A DNA stretch of 12,896 nt, from NCBI GenBank assembly GCA_018651445.1, contig JABIDZ010000093.1, forward strand, positions 1 to 12,896, written 5' to 3'. Below are positions 5,834 to 11,039 of this stretch, in pieces. This stretch comes from Candidatus Iainarchaeum sp. GTDB taxonomy: Archaea > Iainarchaeota > Iainarchaeia > Iainarchaeales > JAAZKV01. The notes beneath the pieces were generated by a model, which saw only the letters and a program-made list of their open reading frames with translations, was not told where the DNA came from and did not search any database. Within the stretch, counting starts at the first letter, position 1. Each line of letters begins with the position of its first letter. The position numbers were made by a program, and so were the translations under genes.

Positions 5834-6331
5834 ATGCCTGCTAAAAGACCGGTTAAAAAAACCTCTGCACAGAGACAACGAGAACGAATTGAGGCATATA
5901 ATAAAAAAGCCGCAGAGAAAAAAGCACGTAAGGAAACAAAGACCGTTGAAGAAAAGAATCTTTTAAACTTTTTAAGAGCATTTGGAGTAAACGCTAATGC
6001 AGTTAAATCAAAGAAGAGAAGTAAGAATAGTGTAACTGTTGTGATTGCAACAAGTCCTTTTGTTAGATATACTTTTCAAATTAGTAAAACAGATATTGCA
6101 GGAGAAAAAGTTAGGCATATTCTACCGCGTGGAAAAAAATTAGGAACTAAAAAAGAACAACAACAAATATTATTTGCATTACAACATCCAAAAGCTACAC
6201 AAAAAATGTTACCTGGATTAAAAGCAGAAATTAAAAAAATAACTGGTCGAAAAAAAGTTGTGAGAAAATCAACTCAAGTAAAAGCCAGTCAAAAACTAAA
6301 GGGAAAAAGACTCCGAAGAAAATCATTATAA
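5834..6331 (+). CDS. Highly basic protein, probably nucleic-acid binding
   Basis: This 165-residue product is very rich in Lys and Arg. Residues 1-45 form a charged, helix-prone segment (KRPVKKTSAQRQRERIEAYN and on). Residues about 45-135 look like a compact domain (NLLNFLRAFGVNANAV, VTVVIATSPFVRYTFQI, GEKVRHILPRGKKLG). The last 30 residues are a basic tail (ITGRKKVVRKSTQVKASQKL, ending RLRRKSL). It has no membrane segment or cysteines. Binding to RNA or DNA is a reasonable inference, but I know no family match. The TATA box of the downstream xerA overlaps its stop codon, so the two genes are in line but independently promoted. Confidence 0.75.
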   Translation: MPAKRPVKKTSAQRQRERIEAYNKKAAEKKARKETKTVEEKNLLNFLRAFGVNANAVKSKKRSKNSVTVVIATSPFVRYTFQISKTDIAGEKVRHILPRGKKLGTKKEQQQILFALQHPKATQKMLPGLKAEIKKITGRKKVVRKSTQVKASQKLKGKRLRRKSL

Positions 6332-6333
6332 AG
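6325..6333 (+). promoter_or_regulatory. TATA box of xerA overlapping the upstream stop codon
   Basis: ATTATAAAG is centred about 25 bases before the xerA ATG at 6354. The upstream gene's TAA stop (6329-6331) is inside the box, so the same bases end one gene and promote the next. Confidence 0.6.
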
Positions 6334-6353
6334 TTTGAAAGCTAGCTTATTCT

Positions 6354-7241
6354 ATGGAAAATGATTATCCTGCAAAAGACAAAACTACTGCTCCGCAAGA
6401 CCAACAAAATGTTCCGTTTGCGCTCGAACTAAAAGAATTCAAACAAGAGCTAATAATTGCGGGTTATTCAGAAAAAACATTGAAAATGTATCAAATTTAT
6501 ATGCGAGAAGTGCTAAAATTCATAGCCAAAGATCCACAAGAGATCACTGAAAGAGATTTGATAGGTTATTTAGCTACAAAAAAAGAAAAGGGTTGTTCAA
6601 ATGCAACTTTATCCTTAATACACGCTGCAATGAAGTACTTCTTCAAAACGTATTTGAAAAGAAATATTGTAGATGAAATCAAAACACCTAAAAAAGCCAA
6701 GTCCTTACCAAAGATACTTTCAAAACAAGAAATCAAAGACTTGTTCAAAGCAACTCATTTTGGAAGGAATAGATTGATGTTACAATTTATGTATGGTTCG
6801 GGTTGCCGTGTGAGTGAAGTAGTAAAAATAAAGGTAGAAGACGTTAATCTAAAAGAACGAACTGCAATGATTCGAAGTGGAAAAGGAAACAAAGATCGAT
6901 TAATTATTCTTTCAAAAGACTGGATTAAAGGATTAAAAAAATATTTGAAAAAGAAAAAAATTAAGAGTGAAGTTATTTTTAGTAAAAAAAATGGAAAAAC
7001 ATTGTCAACAGACACTGTTCAAAGAATTGTAAGAGAAAGTGCACAAAAAGCGGGAATTAACAAACATGTTACTCCCCATTGCTTAAGACATTCATATGCT
7101 ACGCATTTACTCGAAGCAGGAACCAATATTAGATATATACAAGCATTATTAGGTCACAGTAGCTTGAATACTACGCAGATTTACACTAACGTTGCTAGTG
7201 AGCAATTAAAGAAGGTTGAAAGTCCATTAGATAAACTATAA
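6354..7241 (+). CDS. xerA: XerA-type tyrosine recombinase
   Basis: This 295-residue site-specific recombinase probably resolves chromosome dimers at a dif-like site, as archaeal XerA does. Residues about 20-105 form the SAM-like core-binding domain (ELIIAGYSEKTLKMY, CSNATLSLIHAAMKYFFKTY). The catalytic domain follows with all expected residues: R152 in GCRVSEV, K177 in RSGKGNKDR, H242 and R245 in PHCLRHSYATHL, H268 in LLGHSSLNTT, and nucleophile Y277 in QIYTNV. Length is typical for archaeal XerA (about 280-300) and it lacks the N-terminal AP2-like domain of many phage integrases. It has its own promoter and no adjacent prophage genes, so a housekeeping role is more likely than integration. 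The first 20 residues (ENDYPAKDKTTAPQDQQNV) look disordered. Confidence 0.93.
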   Translation: MENDYPAKDKTTAPQDQQNVPFALELKEFKQELIIAGYSEKTLKMYQIYMREVLKFIAKDPQEITERDLIGYLATKKEKGCSNATLSLIHAAMKYFFKTYLKRNIVDEIKTPKKAKSLPKILSKQEIKDLFKATHFGRNRLMLQFMYGSGCRVSEVVKIKVEDVNLKERTAMIRSGKGNKDRLIILSKDWIKGLKKYLKKKKIKSEVIFSKKNGKTLSTDTVQRIVRESAQKAGINKHVTPHCLRHSYATHLLEAGTNIRYIQALLGHSSLNTTQIYTNVASEQLKKVESPLDKL

Positions 7242-7244
7242 TTA

Positions 7245-7265
7245 GGTATTTTGACATACCCCCCC
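7245..7265 (+). terminator. Weak hairpin plus C7 run downstream of xerA
   Basis: GGTAT / ATACC (7245-7249 / 7256-7260) can form a 5-bp stem with a 6-base loop just after the xerA stop. It merges with a run of seven C (7259-7265), unusual in such AT-rich DNA. There is no oligo-T after it, so its role as terminator is doubtful. Confidence 0.3.
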
Positions 7266-7325
7266 TACTTCCACTACTCAAACACACACTAGATCTCGCA
7301 AAAGCAATAAAAAACATATAAAATA

Positions 7326-7375
7326 ATTATGTATACTCATATTATAATTAAAATTAAAAGAAATTATTATGTATA
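7326..7375 (+). repeat. Two direct copies of ATTATGTATA, 40 bp apart
   Basis: The exact 10-mer occurs at 7326-7335 and 7366-7375, upstream of the PRC-barrel gene. A spacing of 40 bp is close to four helical turns, as expected for a pair of protein-binding sites on one DNA face. AT-rich background makes chance plausible. Confidence 0.35.
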
Positions 7376-7428
7376 AGAGGAGTAGTTATTAGCGTTAAAG
7401 TTGTTTTTGAATTATTTTTTGGCAATAG

Positions 7429-7438
7429 ATTTAAATAG
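7429..7438 (+). promoter_or_regulatory. TATA box for the PRC-barrel gene
   Basis: ATTTAAATAG predicts a start near 7459, giving a short leader that just contains the GGAGGAG ribosome site. Confidence 0.55.
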
Positions 7439-7461
7439 TTCTGGGTCTTTCTATAATAAGA

Positions 7462-7468
7462 GGAGGAG
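7462..7468 (+). promoter_or_regulatory. Strong Shine-Dalgarno site GGAGGAG
   Basis: GGAGGAG lies five bases before the ATG at 7474. It is the strongest ribosome site in the window and suggests high expression of the PRC-barrel protein. Confidence 0.8.
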
Positions 7469-7473
7469 ATACA

Positions 7474-7782
7474 ATGAGTATTAAATTATCAAAATTATTC
7501 GGAATGGATATCTACGATTCTACAGCAGGATACAAAGGTAAAGTATATGATATAATAATTAATCTTGAAAAAGGAAAATTAGAAACAATTACTACTGAAC
7601 CATTAAAAGTTAAGACAAAAACTGACGCTAAGAAAATCCTTACTGAGAAGAGTATTCCTTACAAAAATGTTGTTTCAGCAAACGATATTATTATTGTTTC
7701 AAGCAAAGGTGTAGTAGCAAGAGAAGAAGCTGCTCCGGCACCAAAATCTACACATACTACTAAATATAGATATAGAAGATAG
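7474..7782 (+). CDS. PRC-barrel domain protein
   Basis: This 102-residue protein has one PRC-barrel (residues about 1-82), a small beta-barrel known from RimM, photosynthetic reaction centre H subunits and many short archaeal proteins thought to act in RNA metabolism. The pattern is typical: KLSKLFGMDIYDS, then GYKGKVYDIIINLEKGKLE, and a closing strand IPYKNVVSANDIIIVSS. A short flexible tail follows (REEAAPAPKSTHTTKYRYRR) that is basic and tyrosine-rich and could touch RNA or other proteins. The strong ribosome site and TATA box mark the start and suggest an abundant protein. T-runs follow the stop. The exact cellular role of stand-alone archaeal PRC-barrel proteins is not established. Confidence 0.88.
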   Translation: MSIKLSKLFGMDIYDSTAGYKGKVYDIIINLEKGKLETITTEPLKVKTKTDAKKILTEKSIPYKNVVSANDIIIVSSKGVVAREEAAPAPKSTHTTKYRYRR

Positions 7783-7801
7783 TTTTCTTCTATTCTATTT
7801 C

Positions 7802-7809
7802 TTTTTTTT
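7802..7809 (+). terminator. Oligo-T terminator of the PRC-barrel gene
   Basis: A run of eight T, about 20 bases after the stop and preceded by pyrimidine-rich sequence, fits archaeal oligo-T termination. A second T7 run follows at about 7830-7836. Confidence 0.6.
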
Positions 7810-7840
7810 AATATATTAAAAAACACTCTTTTTTTATTAG

Positions 7841-7861
7841 AAACACACATATTCTAGGACA
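7841..7861 (+). repeat. 21-bp repeat AAAMACACR-N4-CTAGGACA, copy 1
   Basis: AAACACACA-TATT-CTAGGACA, in plus orientation, about 60 bases after the PRC-barrel stop and after its T-runs. Similarity to copy 3 extends further (CTATT versus TTATT after the core). Confidence 0.7.
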
Positions 7862-7886
7862 CTATTAAAATACCAAAAATATTCGA

Positions 7887-7907
7887 AAAAACACGTTTTC
7901 TAGGACA
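7887..7907 (+). repeat. 21-bp repeat, copy 2
   Basis: AAAAACACG-TTTT-CTAGGACA, plus orientation, starting 46 bp after copy 1. The spacer has the same four-base length as in the other copies but a different sequence. Confidence 0.65.
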
Positions 7908-7984
7908 CCTTTTCATAAACAAAATAAGATAGAAAGATATTAATATTAGTTATATATTATATTTATACATAAGAATGTTTTGAT

Positions 7985-8000
7985 TTTTATATTATATAAG
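7985..8000 (+). promoter_or_regulatory. TATA region for the orphan gene at 8009
   Basis: The stretch TTTTATATTATATAAG contains overlapping TATA boxes. Depending on which is used, transcription would start between about 8012 and 8022, so the start codon cannot be fixed from the promoter alone. Confidence 0.5.
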
Positions 8001-8008
8001 TAACGGAA

Positions 8009-8590
8009 GTGTTGGGTGTGCCAGTAAGAGGATATTTTGTTCAATATCGTTTCATTTTACCTGAAACAGTTAAACATTCGTCATATACTTATCAAAAACT
8101 ATTTAGAGCGATTTATGGTTATACTCAAGCAGTTTACAAATCAAATGGTAAAACATACAAATATCATCGTCCAGGAATCCTTTCTACTTTTCCTTATATT
8201 AGACCTGGAAAGAATTGTGTTATTGTTCCTCAAAAAGCATTTCAACCATTACAAGAGTTTTTTAAAACAGGGCGTAATCCTACGCATAATTGGACGGTTA
8301 AAGGAGACTGGAAATGCACTTATTTTTTGAATGAAAAGGATGTAGAAGACAAGTTAATCGTTTCTGCGTTAGAAGACATGGTTTCAAGGAAGTATATTGG
8401 TGGAACCGAAGGATTGGTTAAAGTATCTGCTGAAATGAAGAGAGCTATTGAAAAAGGCGCAGATCAATCATATATTAATAGCTTATTAGTTGAAGCAAAG
8501 ACTATTGTAGATCAAGATTGGTTTCGTGAAGTATATTCTCAATCAAAAGAACTAGCTGAATTCTATGAAAATTATAAGAAATTAAAGTGA
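8009..8590 (+). CDS. Orphan protein of about 190 residues, unknown function
   Basis: The product is 193 residues from GTG 8009; a TTG at 8012 and a GTG at 8018 (190 residues, MPVRGYFVQYRF) are equally possible. There is no clear ribosome site, and the TATA region mildly favours 8018. The first 110 residues are rich in Tyr, Phe, Lys and His (SSYTYQKLFRAIYGYTQAVY, TYKYHRPGILSTFPYIRPGK), suggesting a beta-rich or RNA-binding domain. The rest (about 110-193) is helical and charged, with GGTEGLVKVSAEMKRAIEKG and a C-terminal helix. It has one cysteine, no signal peptide and no membrane helix. It lies between repeat copies 1-2 and the inverted copy 3. I recognise no family; nuclease motifs were looked for and not found. 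Confidence 0.75.
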   Translation: MLGVPVRGYFVQYRFILPETVKHSSYTYQKLFRAIYGYTQAVYKSNGKTYKYHRPGILSTFPYIRPGKNCVIVPQKAFQPLQEFFKTGRNPTHNWTVKGDWKCTYFLNEKDVEDKLIVSALEDMVSRKYIGGTEGLVKVSAEMKRAIEKGADQSYINSLLVEAKTIVDQDWFREVYSQSKELAEFYENYKKLK

Positions 8591-8680
8591 TTTCTTACTC
8601 TAAATTTTTCTAAAACCGTTTAAAATCTATTAAAACACGTAAACTAATTGCTTTTCTTTTTCGCGTGCTTTTGGAAATAA
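8591..8680. other. Intergenic stretch between convergent genes
   Basis: AT-rich with short T-runs (TTTTT near 8606, TTTTCTTTTT at 8652-8661) that may terminate the plus-strand gene. AAAACACG (8632-8639) resembles the left half of the 21-bp repeat but no CTAGGACA follows, so it is not counted as a copy. Confidence 0.4.
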
Positions 8681-8701
8681 TGTCCTAGAAACTGTGTGTT
8701 T
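8681..8701 (-). repeat. 21-bp repeat, copy 3 (inverted relative to copies 1-2)
   Basis: On minus: AAACACACA-GTTT-CTAGGACA, then TTATT. It is about 39 bases downstream of the stop of the minus-strand winged-helix gene, in that gene's sense orientation. Together with copy 1 it also forms an inverted repeat around the orphan gene at 8009-8590. Confidence 0.7.
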
Positions 8702-8739
8702 TTGATACTTTACCTTTCATCAATATATGTGGATTTCAA

Positions 8740-9174
8740 TCAAGCACTTATTTTTTGTTCAATAGTTTCTTTCACTTTTTTTTGTTCGCTCAATTTAATT
8801 AATAAGTCTTTTTTACGCCATTTTCTTCTTCCACCAATATTACTTGTCTCAATAAGGCCTAAATCAACCATTGTTTTCAAATAAGGATATAAACTACGCT
8901 CATTTTTGTATTCTATTTGAAATAAGTCCCATATTCTTCGTTGTATTTCATTCATATCTATCCATTCATCGTATGGAATAACACTCACTAGATGATATGC
9001 TTGTGTGTGTTCATTACAGTTTATTACGTCCCAAATGGACACTATTTCAGTCTTTTCCTTGGTTTTTGGCAGTTCTACCTCGTTTTCTGAATAGATTCCT
9101 TGATCTACTATATCTTTAACCTCTTGTGTTGTTGGCTTGAATAATTGTTTAATAAAATTTATTAGATTCATCAT
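8740..9174 (-). CDS. Winged-helix DNA-binding protein, probable transcription regulator
   Basis: This 144-residue protein starts with an amphipathic or hydrophobic segment (MMNLINFIKQLFK) and an acidic linker (to about residue 50). A winged-helix domain spans about 55-125: IPYDEWIDMNEIQRRI, then YKNERSLYPYLKTMVDLGLI as the recognition-helix region, and ETSNIGGRRKWRKKDLLI as the wing. The end is a charged helix (SEQKKVKETIEQKI). It probably binds DNA as a regulator. Its promoter region holds several GTAAT-type repeats that may be its own operators. Length and fold fit small archaeal HTH regulators, but the exact family is not recognised. The double ATG start (9174) has no ribosome site; the TATA-like box at 9195-9204 fits a leaderless mRNA. 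Confidence 0.78.
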   Translation of the reverse strand: MMNLINFIKQLFKPTTQEVKDIVDQGIYSENEVELPKTKEKTEIVSIWDVINCNEHTQAYHLVSVIPYDEWIDMNEIQRRIWDLFQIEYKNERSLYPYLKTMVDLGLIETSNIGGRRKWRKKDLLIKLSEQKKVKETIEQKISA

Positions 9175-9184
9175 TATTATTATG

Positions 9185-9246
9185 ATAGTAATTACTTAAA
9201 ATACTTACGGTAATGAACTGCCAATACTGTAATGAATAGTAATTAC
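9185..9246 (-). promoter_or_regulatory. Operator-like repeat array at the winged-helix promoter
   Basis: The palindrome GTAATTAC occurs exactly at 9188-9195 and 9239-9246, each within a longer direct repeat ATAGTAATTAC (9185-9195, 9236-9246). Between them lie TTACGGTAA (9205-9213) and two copies of GTAATGAA (9210-9217, 9229-9236). The array surrounds and overlaps the TATA-like sequence GTATTTTAAG (about 9195-9204) placed about 25 bases before the gene's ATG. This arrangement is what negative autoregulation would need. It is inferred, not shown. Confidence 0.55.
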
Positions 9247-9639
9247 CACTTTTTATGATTTGGGTCCAAAGAGAGGGACATAAATACAATATTTTTTCAA
9301 AGTTATTATTAATGCTGATAAAACAACTTTTTTTGAGTTAAAGTGATGGTAGTGGTTTGTTGAGTTTTTGTTATTTTGTGCTTTTTACTGTTTTGAGTGT
9401 TTTTATGATTGAAAGTGATGTGCTGATTTTGTGATGTTTATGTAAGGTTATTGTTTTGTTTTCTAGTTTGTAAATATAGTTATTAATTGAGACAAGTAAT
9501 TATCAAAGGATTGTCTTTAAGTTGAAAAACAGTCTTTGTGAGTATGTATAATTAGGCGTATTTTTGCTATTATTGGCAAAACAAGGAAAAGGAGTGGTTT
9601 GTGATGTGTGTTATTTTGTTAAATATTAATAAGATTTAG
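9247..9639. other. Long non-coding stretch, GT-rich on plus
   Basis: About 390 bases without a supportable gene. From about 9340 to 9480 the plus strand is strongly enriched in G and T and nearly free of C, unlike the rest of the window. Any minus-strand transcript would be C/A-rich and unstructured. TGATG and CTGA words occur but not in the order and spacing of a C/D box RNA. The part next to the tRNA holds an AAGGAG followed by a 12-codon frame, which I do not count as a gene. Confidence 0.5.
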
Positions 9640-9714
9640 TAGTGGGGAGAGGATTTGAACCTCCGACCTTTGGGTTATGAGCCCAACGGGCACTCCAGGC
9701 TGCCCTACCCCACT
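9640..9714 (-). tRNA. Initiator tRNA-Met (CAT)
   Basis: A full 75-base cloverleaf: acceptor AGTGGGG / CCCCACT with discriminator A, D stem GGGC / GCCC, anticodon stem TTGGG / CCCAA with loop CTCATAA, T stem GGAGG / CCTCT with loop TTCAAAT. The A1-T72 pair and the three consecutive G-C pairs in the anticodon stem mark it as the initiator rather than elongator tRNA. There is no intron and CCA is not encoded. The T loop has C56, the target of the aTrm56 enzyme encoded about 1 kb away. Confidence 0.95.
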
Positions 9715-9735
9715 ATATTTATGACCCTTTTACTC

Positions 9736-9745
9736 CAAATAAAGC
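9736..9745 (-). promoter_or_regulatory. TATA-like box for initiator tRNA-Met
   Basis: GCTTTATTTG on the minus strand is centred about 26 bases before the tRNA 5' end, suggesting transcription begins at or very near the mature end. Confidence 0.45.
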
Positions 9746-9877
9746 AAGAAACGAGTCTATTCCACAATTATAACTTAGTTATAGCTGTAAAATCTGATTC
9801 TATTTTAATTTAAGAACTTAAATCAAATTTCATTTGATTTTATTCTTTTTTCCCAGTTGTTCTGAGCTATTTTCATT

Positions 9878-9898
9878 TGTCCTAGTTTATGTGTTTTT
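9878..9898 (-). repeat. 21-bp repeat, copy 4
   Basis: On minus: AAAAACACA-TAAA-CTAGGACA. It starts at the last base of the tfe stop codon, in the gene's sense orientation. Confidence 0.65.
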
Positions 9899-10434
9899 TA
9901 CTCATTAATTTGGTTCAAAAACACCATTTCAGACTCAATTTTAACGATTTTTTTACTTATTTCCTTTTGTTTTTGTGGATTATTGTTAGAATCCATTACT
10001 CCGCCACATGAAGGGCAAATGAAATTGTATTCTGCAGCAACTTCAAATGGGAGTCTTTCATTACAATTATTGCAATCGAAAAAGTTATAATCTCCTTCTA
10101 AAGCCTGTTTTTCACCTAATTTATCTAAAACATCTTGTTGTTGCTCAATTACGATGGTTGCAAGCCTTTTCTTGCTTATTTCCCAAGTATAATTATACCA
10201 CCCAGTCTTCTGATTCCTGCTCTTTTGGTATATCGCAATGCCTCTAAAATGCAATTTATTCAATAATGCTCTGATTTCGGTAACCTTCAAATTCATTTTC
10301 TTTGATACTTCTTCATCTGTAAACGCTTTTCTTTTTCTCTCACAGATCTTTATCATATTAATAATCTCTGGTCCGCCCATAGTCTCCAGAAAGTCCTGGA
10401 CAGAAGGCAATTCGGTAAGAGATTTTTGAGGCAT
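9898..10434 (-). CDS. tfe: Transcription factor E, alpha subunit (TFE)
   Basis: TFE helps RNA polymerase open the promoter together with TBP and TFB. The product is 178 residues from the ATG. Residues about 5-95 form the winged-helix domain (FLETMGGPEIINMIKICERK, FTDEEVSKKMNLKVTEIRAL, then LHFRGIAIYQKSRNQKTGWY). A linker helix follows, then a zinc ribbon with C121xxC124 and C140xxC143 (FFDCNNCNERLPFEVAAEYN, FICPSCGGVM). The C-terminal tail is charged. A TTG 18 bases upstream (10452) would add six residues and lie two bases after the trm56 stop; I prefer the ATG, but neither start has a ribosome site. It is downstream of trm56 and surely co-transcribed. Length fits archaeal TFE-alpha. Confidence 0.92.
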   Translation of the reverse strand: MPQKSLTELPSVQDFLETMGGPEIINMIKICERKRKAFTDEEVSKKMNLKVTEIRALLNKLHFRGIAIYQKSRNQKTGWYNYTWEISKKRLATIVIEQQQDVLDKLGEKQALEGDYNFFDCNNCNERLPFEVAAEYNFICPSCGGVMDSNNNPQKQKEISKKIVKIESEMVFLNQINE

Positions 10435-10454
10435 AAAATAATTCTTGCTCAAAA

Positions 10455-10988
10455 CTATTTTAAACTGATAACCTTTTTTCCTCTTTCTTGAGGTATAATC
10501 TCGCGTTTAGCAGTTCTAAACTTTTTTTCCAGTTCCTTTCCGTCTTGTAATCTATCTAAAACAACAGCTAACGCAGCTATTTCACTATGTGGTTGATTAG
10601 TAACCGATATATTGTAATTAGATAATTTGTAAACATCTCGCTCAACTTTCTGGGAACCAATAATAATACATATTTTGTCTGCCTTCTTTATATCGGCTTC
10701 TTTTTTATGGATCTGTTCACCATACATAGTTAAATGAACTAAAACAAACTTTTTTTCTTGTAGTTTTGTTAATTCTTTTTCCCATTCATTAACAAACTCA
10801 ACTTTGAATGGCCCGCCCCAGCGTTCAGTTATGTCATCCACACTTTTCTTCATGCTAGCGTCTTTTTCACCACAAACAATGATTTTGCTTGCTCCAAAGG
10901 CTCTTGCAACCATTGAACAATGGCTAGTAACACGATAATCTCTTACTTCTCGATGACCATATCGGAACACAATAATTTCTTTTACCAT
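10455..10988 (-). CDS. trm56: tRNA (cytidine(56)-2'-O)-methyltransferase aTrm56
   Basis: This 177-residue SPOUT-class enzyme transfers a methyl group from S-adenosylmethionine to the ribose 2'-OH of C56 in the T loop of archaeal tRNAs. Family motifs are clear: FRYGHREVRDYRVTSHCSMV (residues 8-27), VARAFGASKIIVCGEKD (27-43), ERWGGPF (55-61), VHLTMYGE (84-91), GSQKVERDVY (111-120) and NQPHSEIAALAVVLDRL (131-147), the last forming part of the knotted cofactor site. Length is typical (about 170-190), without the extra CBS/HD-type additions found in some relatives. It is first in an operon with tfe (a linkage I recall from other archaea) and divergent from the YbjQ-family gene. Confidence 0.95.
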   Translation of the reverse strand: MVKEIIVFRYGHREVRDYRVTSHCSMVARAFGASKIIVCGEKDASMKKSVDDITERWGGPFKVEFVNEWEKELTKLQEKKFVLVHLTMYGEQIHKKEADIKKADKICIIIGSQKVERDVYKLSNYNISVTNQPHSEIAALAVVLDRLQDGKELEKKFRTAKREIIPQERGKKVISLK

Positions 10989-11010
10989 AATATGATATTA
11001 ATTACGAAGG

Positions 11011-11019
11011 TTTTTATTT
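11011..11019. promoter_or_regulatory. Central TATA-like element between trm56 and the YbjQ-family gene
   Basis: TTTTTATTT (AAATAAAAA on minus) is centred 25 bases before the plus ATG at 11040 and 27 bases before the minus ATG at 10988. One element could therefore direct both leaderless mRNAs. The better TATA match TTTATAAAT (11030-11038) is too close to 11040 for the plus gene but could give trm56 a leader of about 20 bases. Confidence 0.5.
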
Positions 11020-11039
11020 GTGTTAATCGTTTATAAATC

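Noticed and set aside
6354..7241. XerA as a phage or integrative-element integrase
   Set aside because: Domain layout and length match housekeeping archaeal XerA, there is no adjacent tRNA attachment site, and no phage or plasmid genes surround it.
7841..7907. CRISPR-like array from repeat copies 1 and 2
   Set aside because: Only two copies are adjacent, they differ internally, and the other copies are isolated and in the other orientation. No cas genes are present.
8037..8330. 97-codon frame overlapping the orphan gene in another plus frame
   Set aside because: The longer frame at 8009-8590 has the promoter and a protein-like composition; the short one has neither and ends inside it.
9340..9480. 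C/D box small RNA in the GT-rich stretch
   Set aside because: TGATG and CTGA words occur, but not in the C-D'-C'-D order and spacing of archaeal C/D RNAs, and no terminal stem is seen.
9604..9639. 12-codon frame after AAGGAG next to initiator tRNA-Met
   Set aside because: Far too short, and its stop abuts the tRNA 3' end. G-rich words like AAGGAG are expected by chance in the GT-rich stretch.
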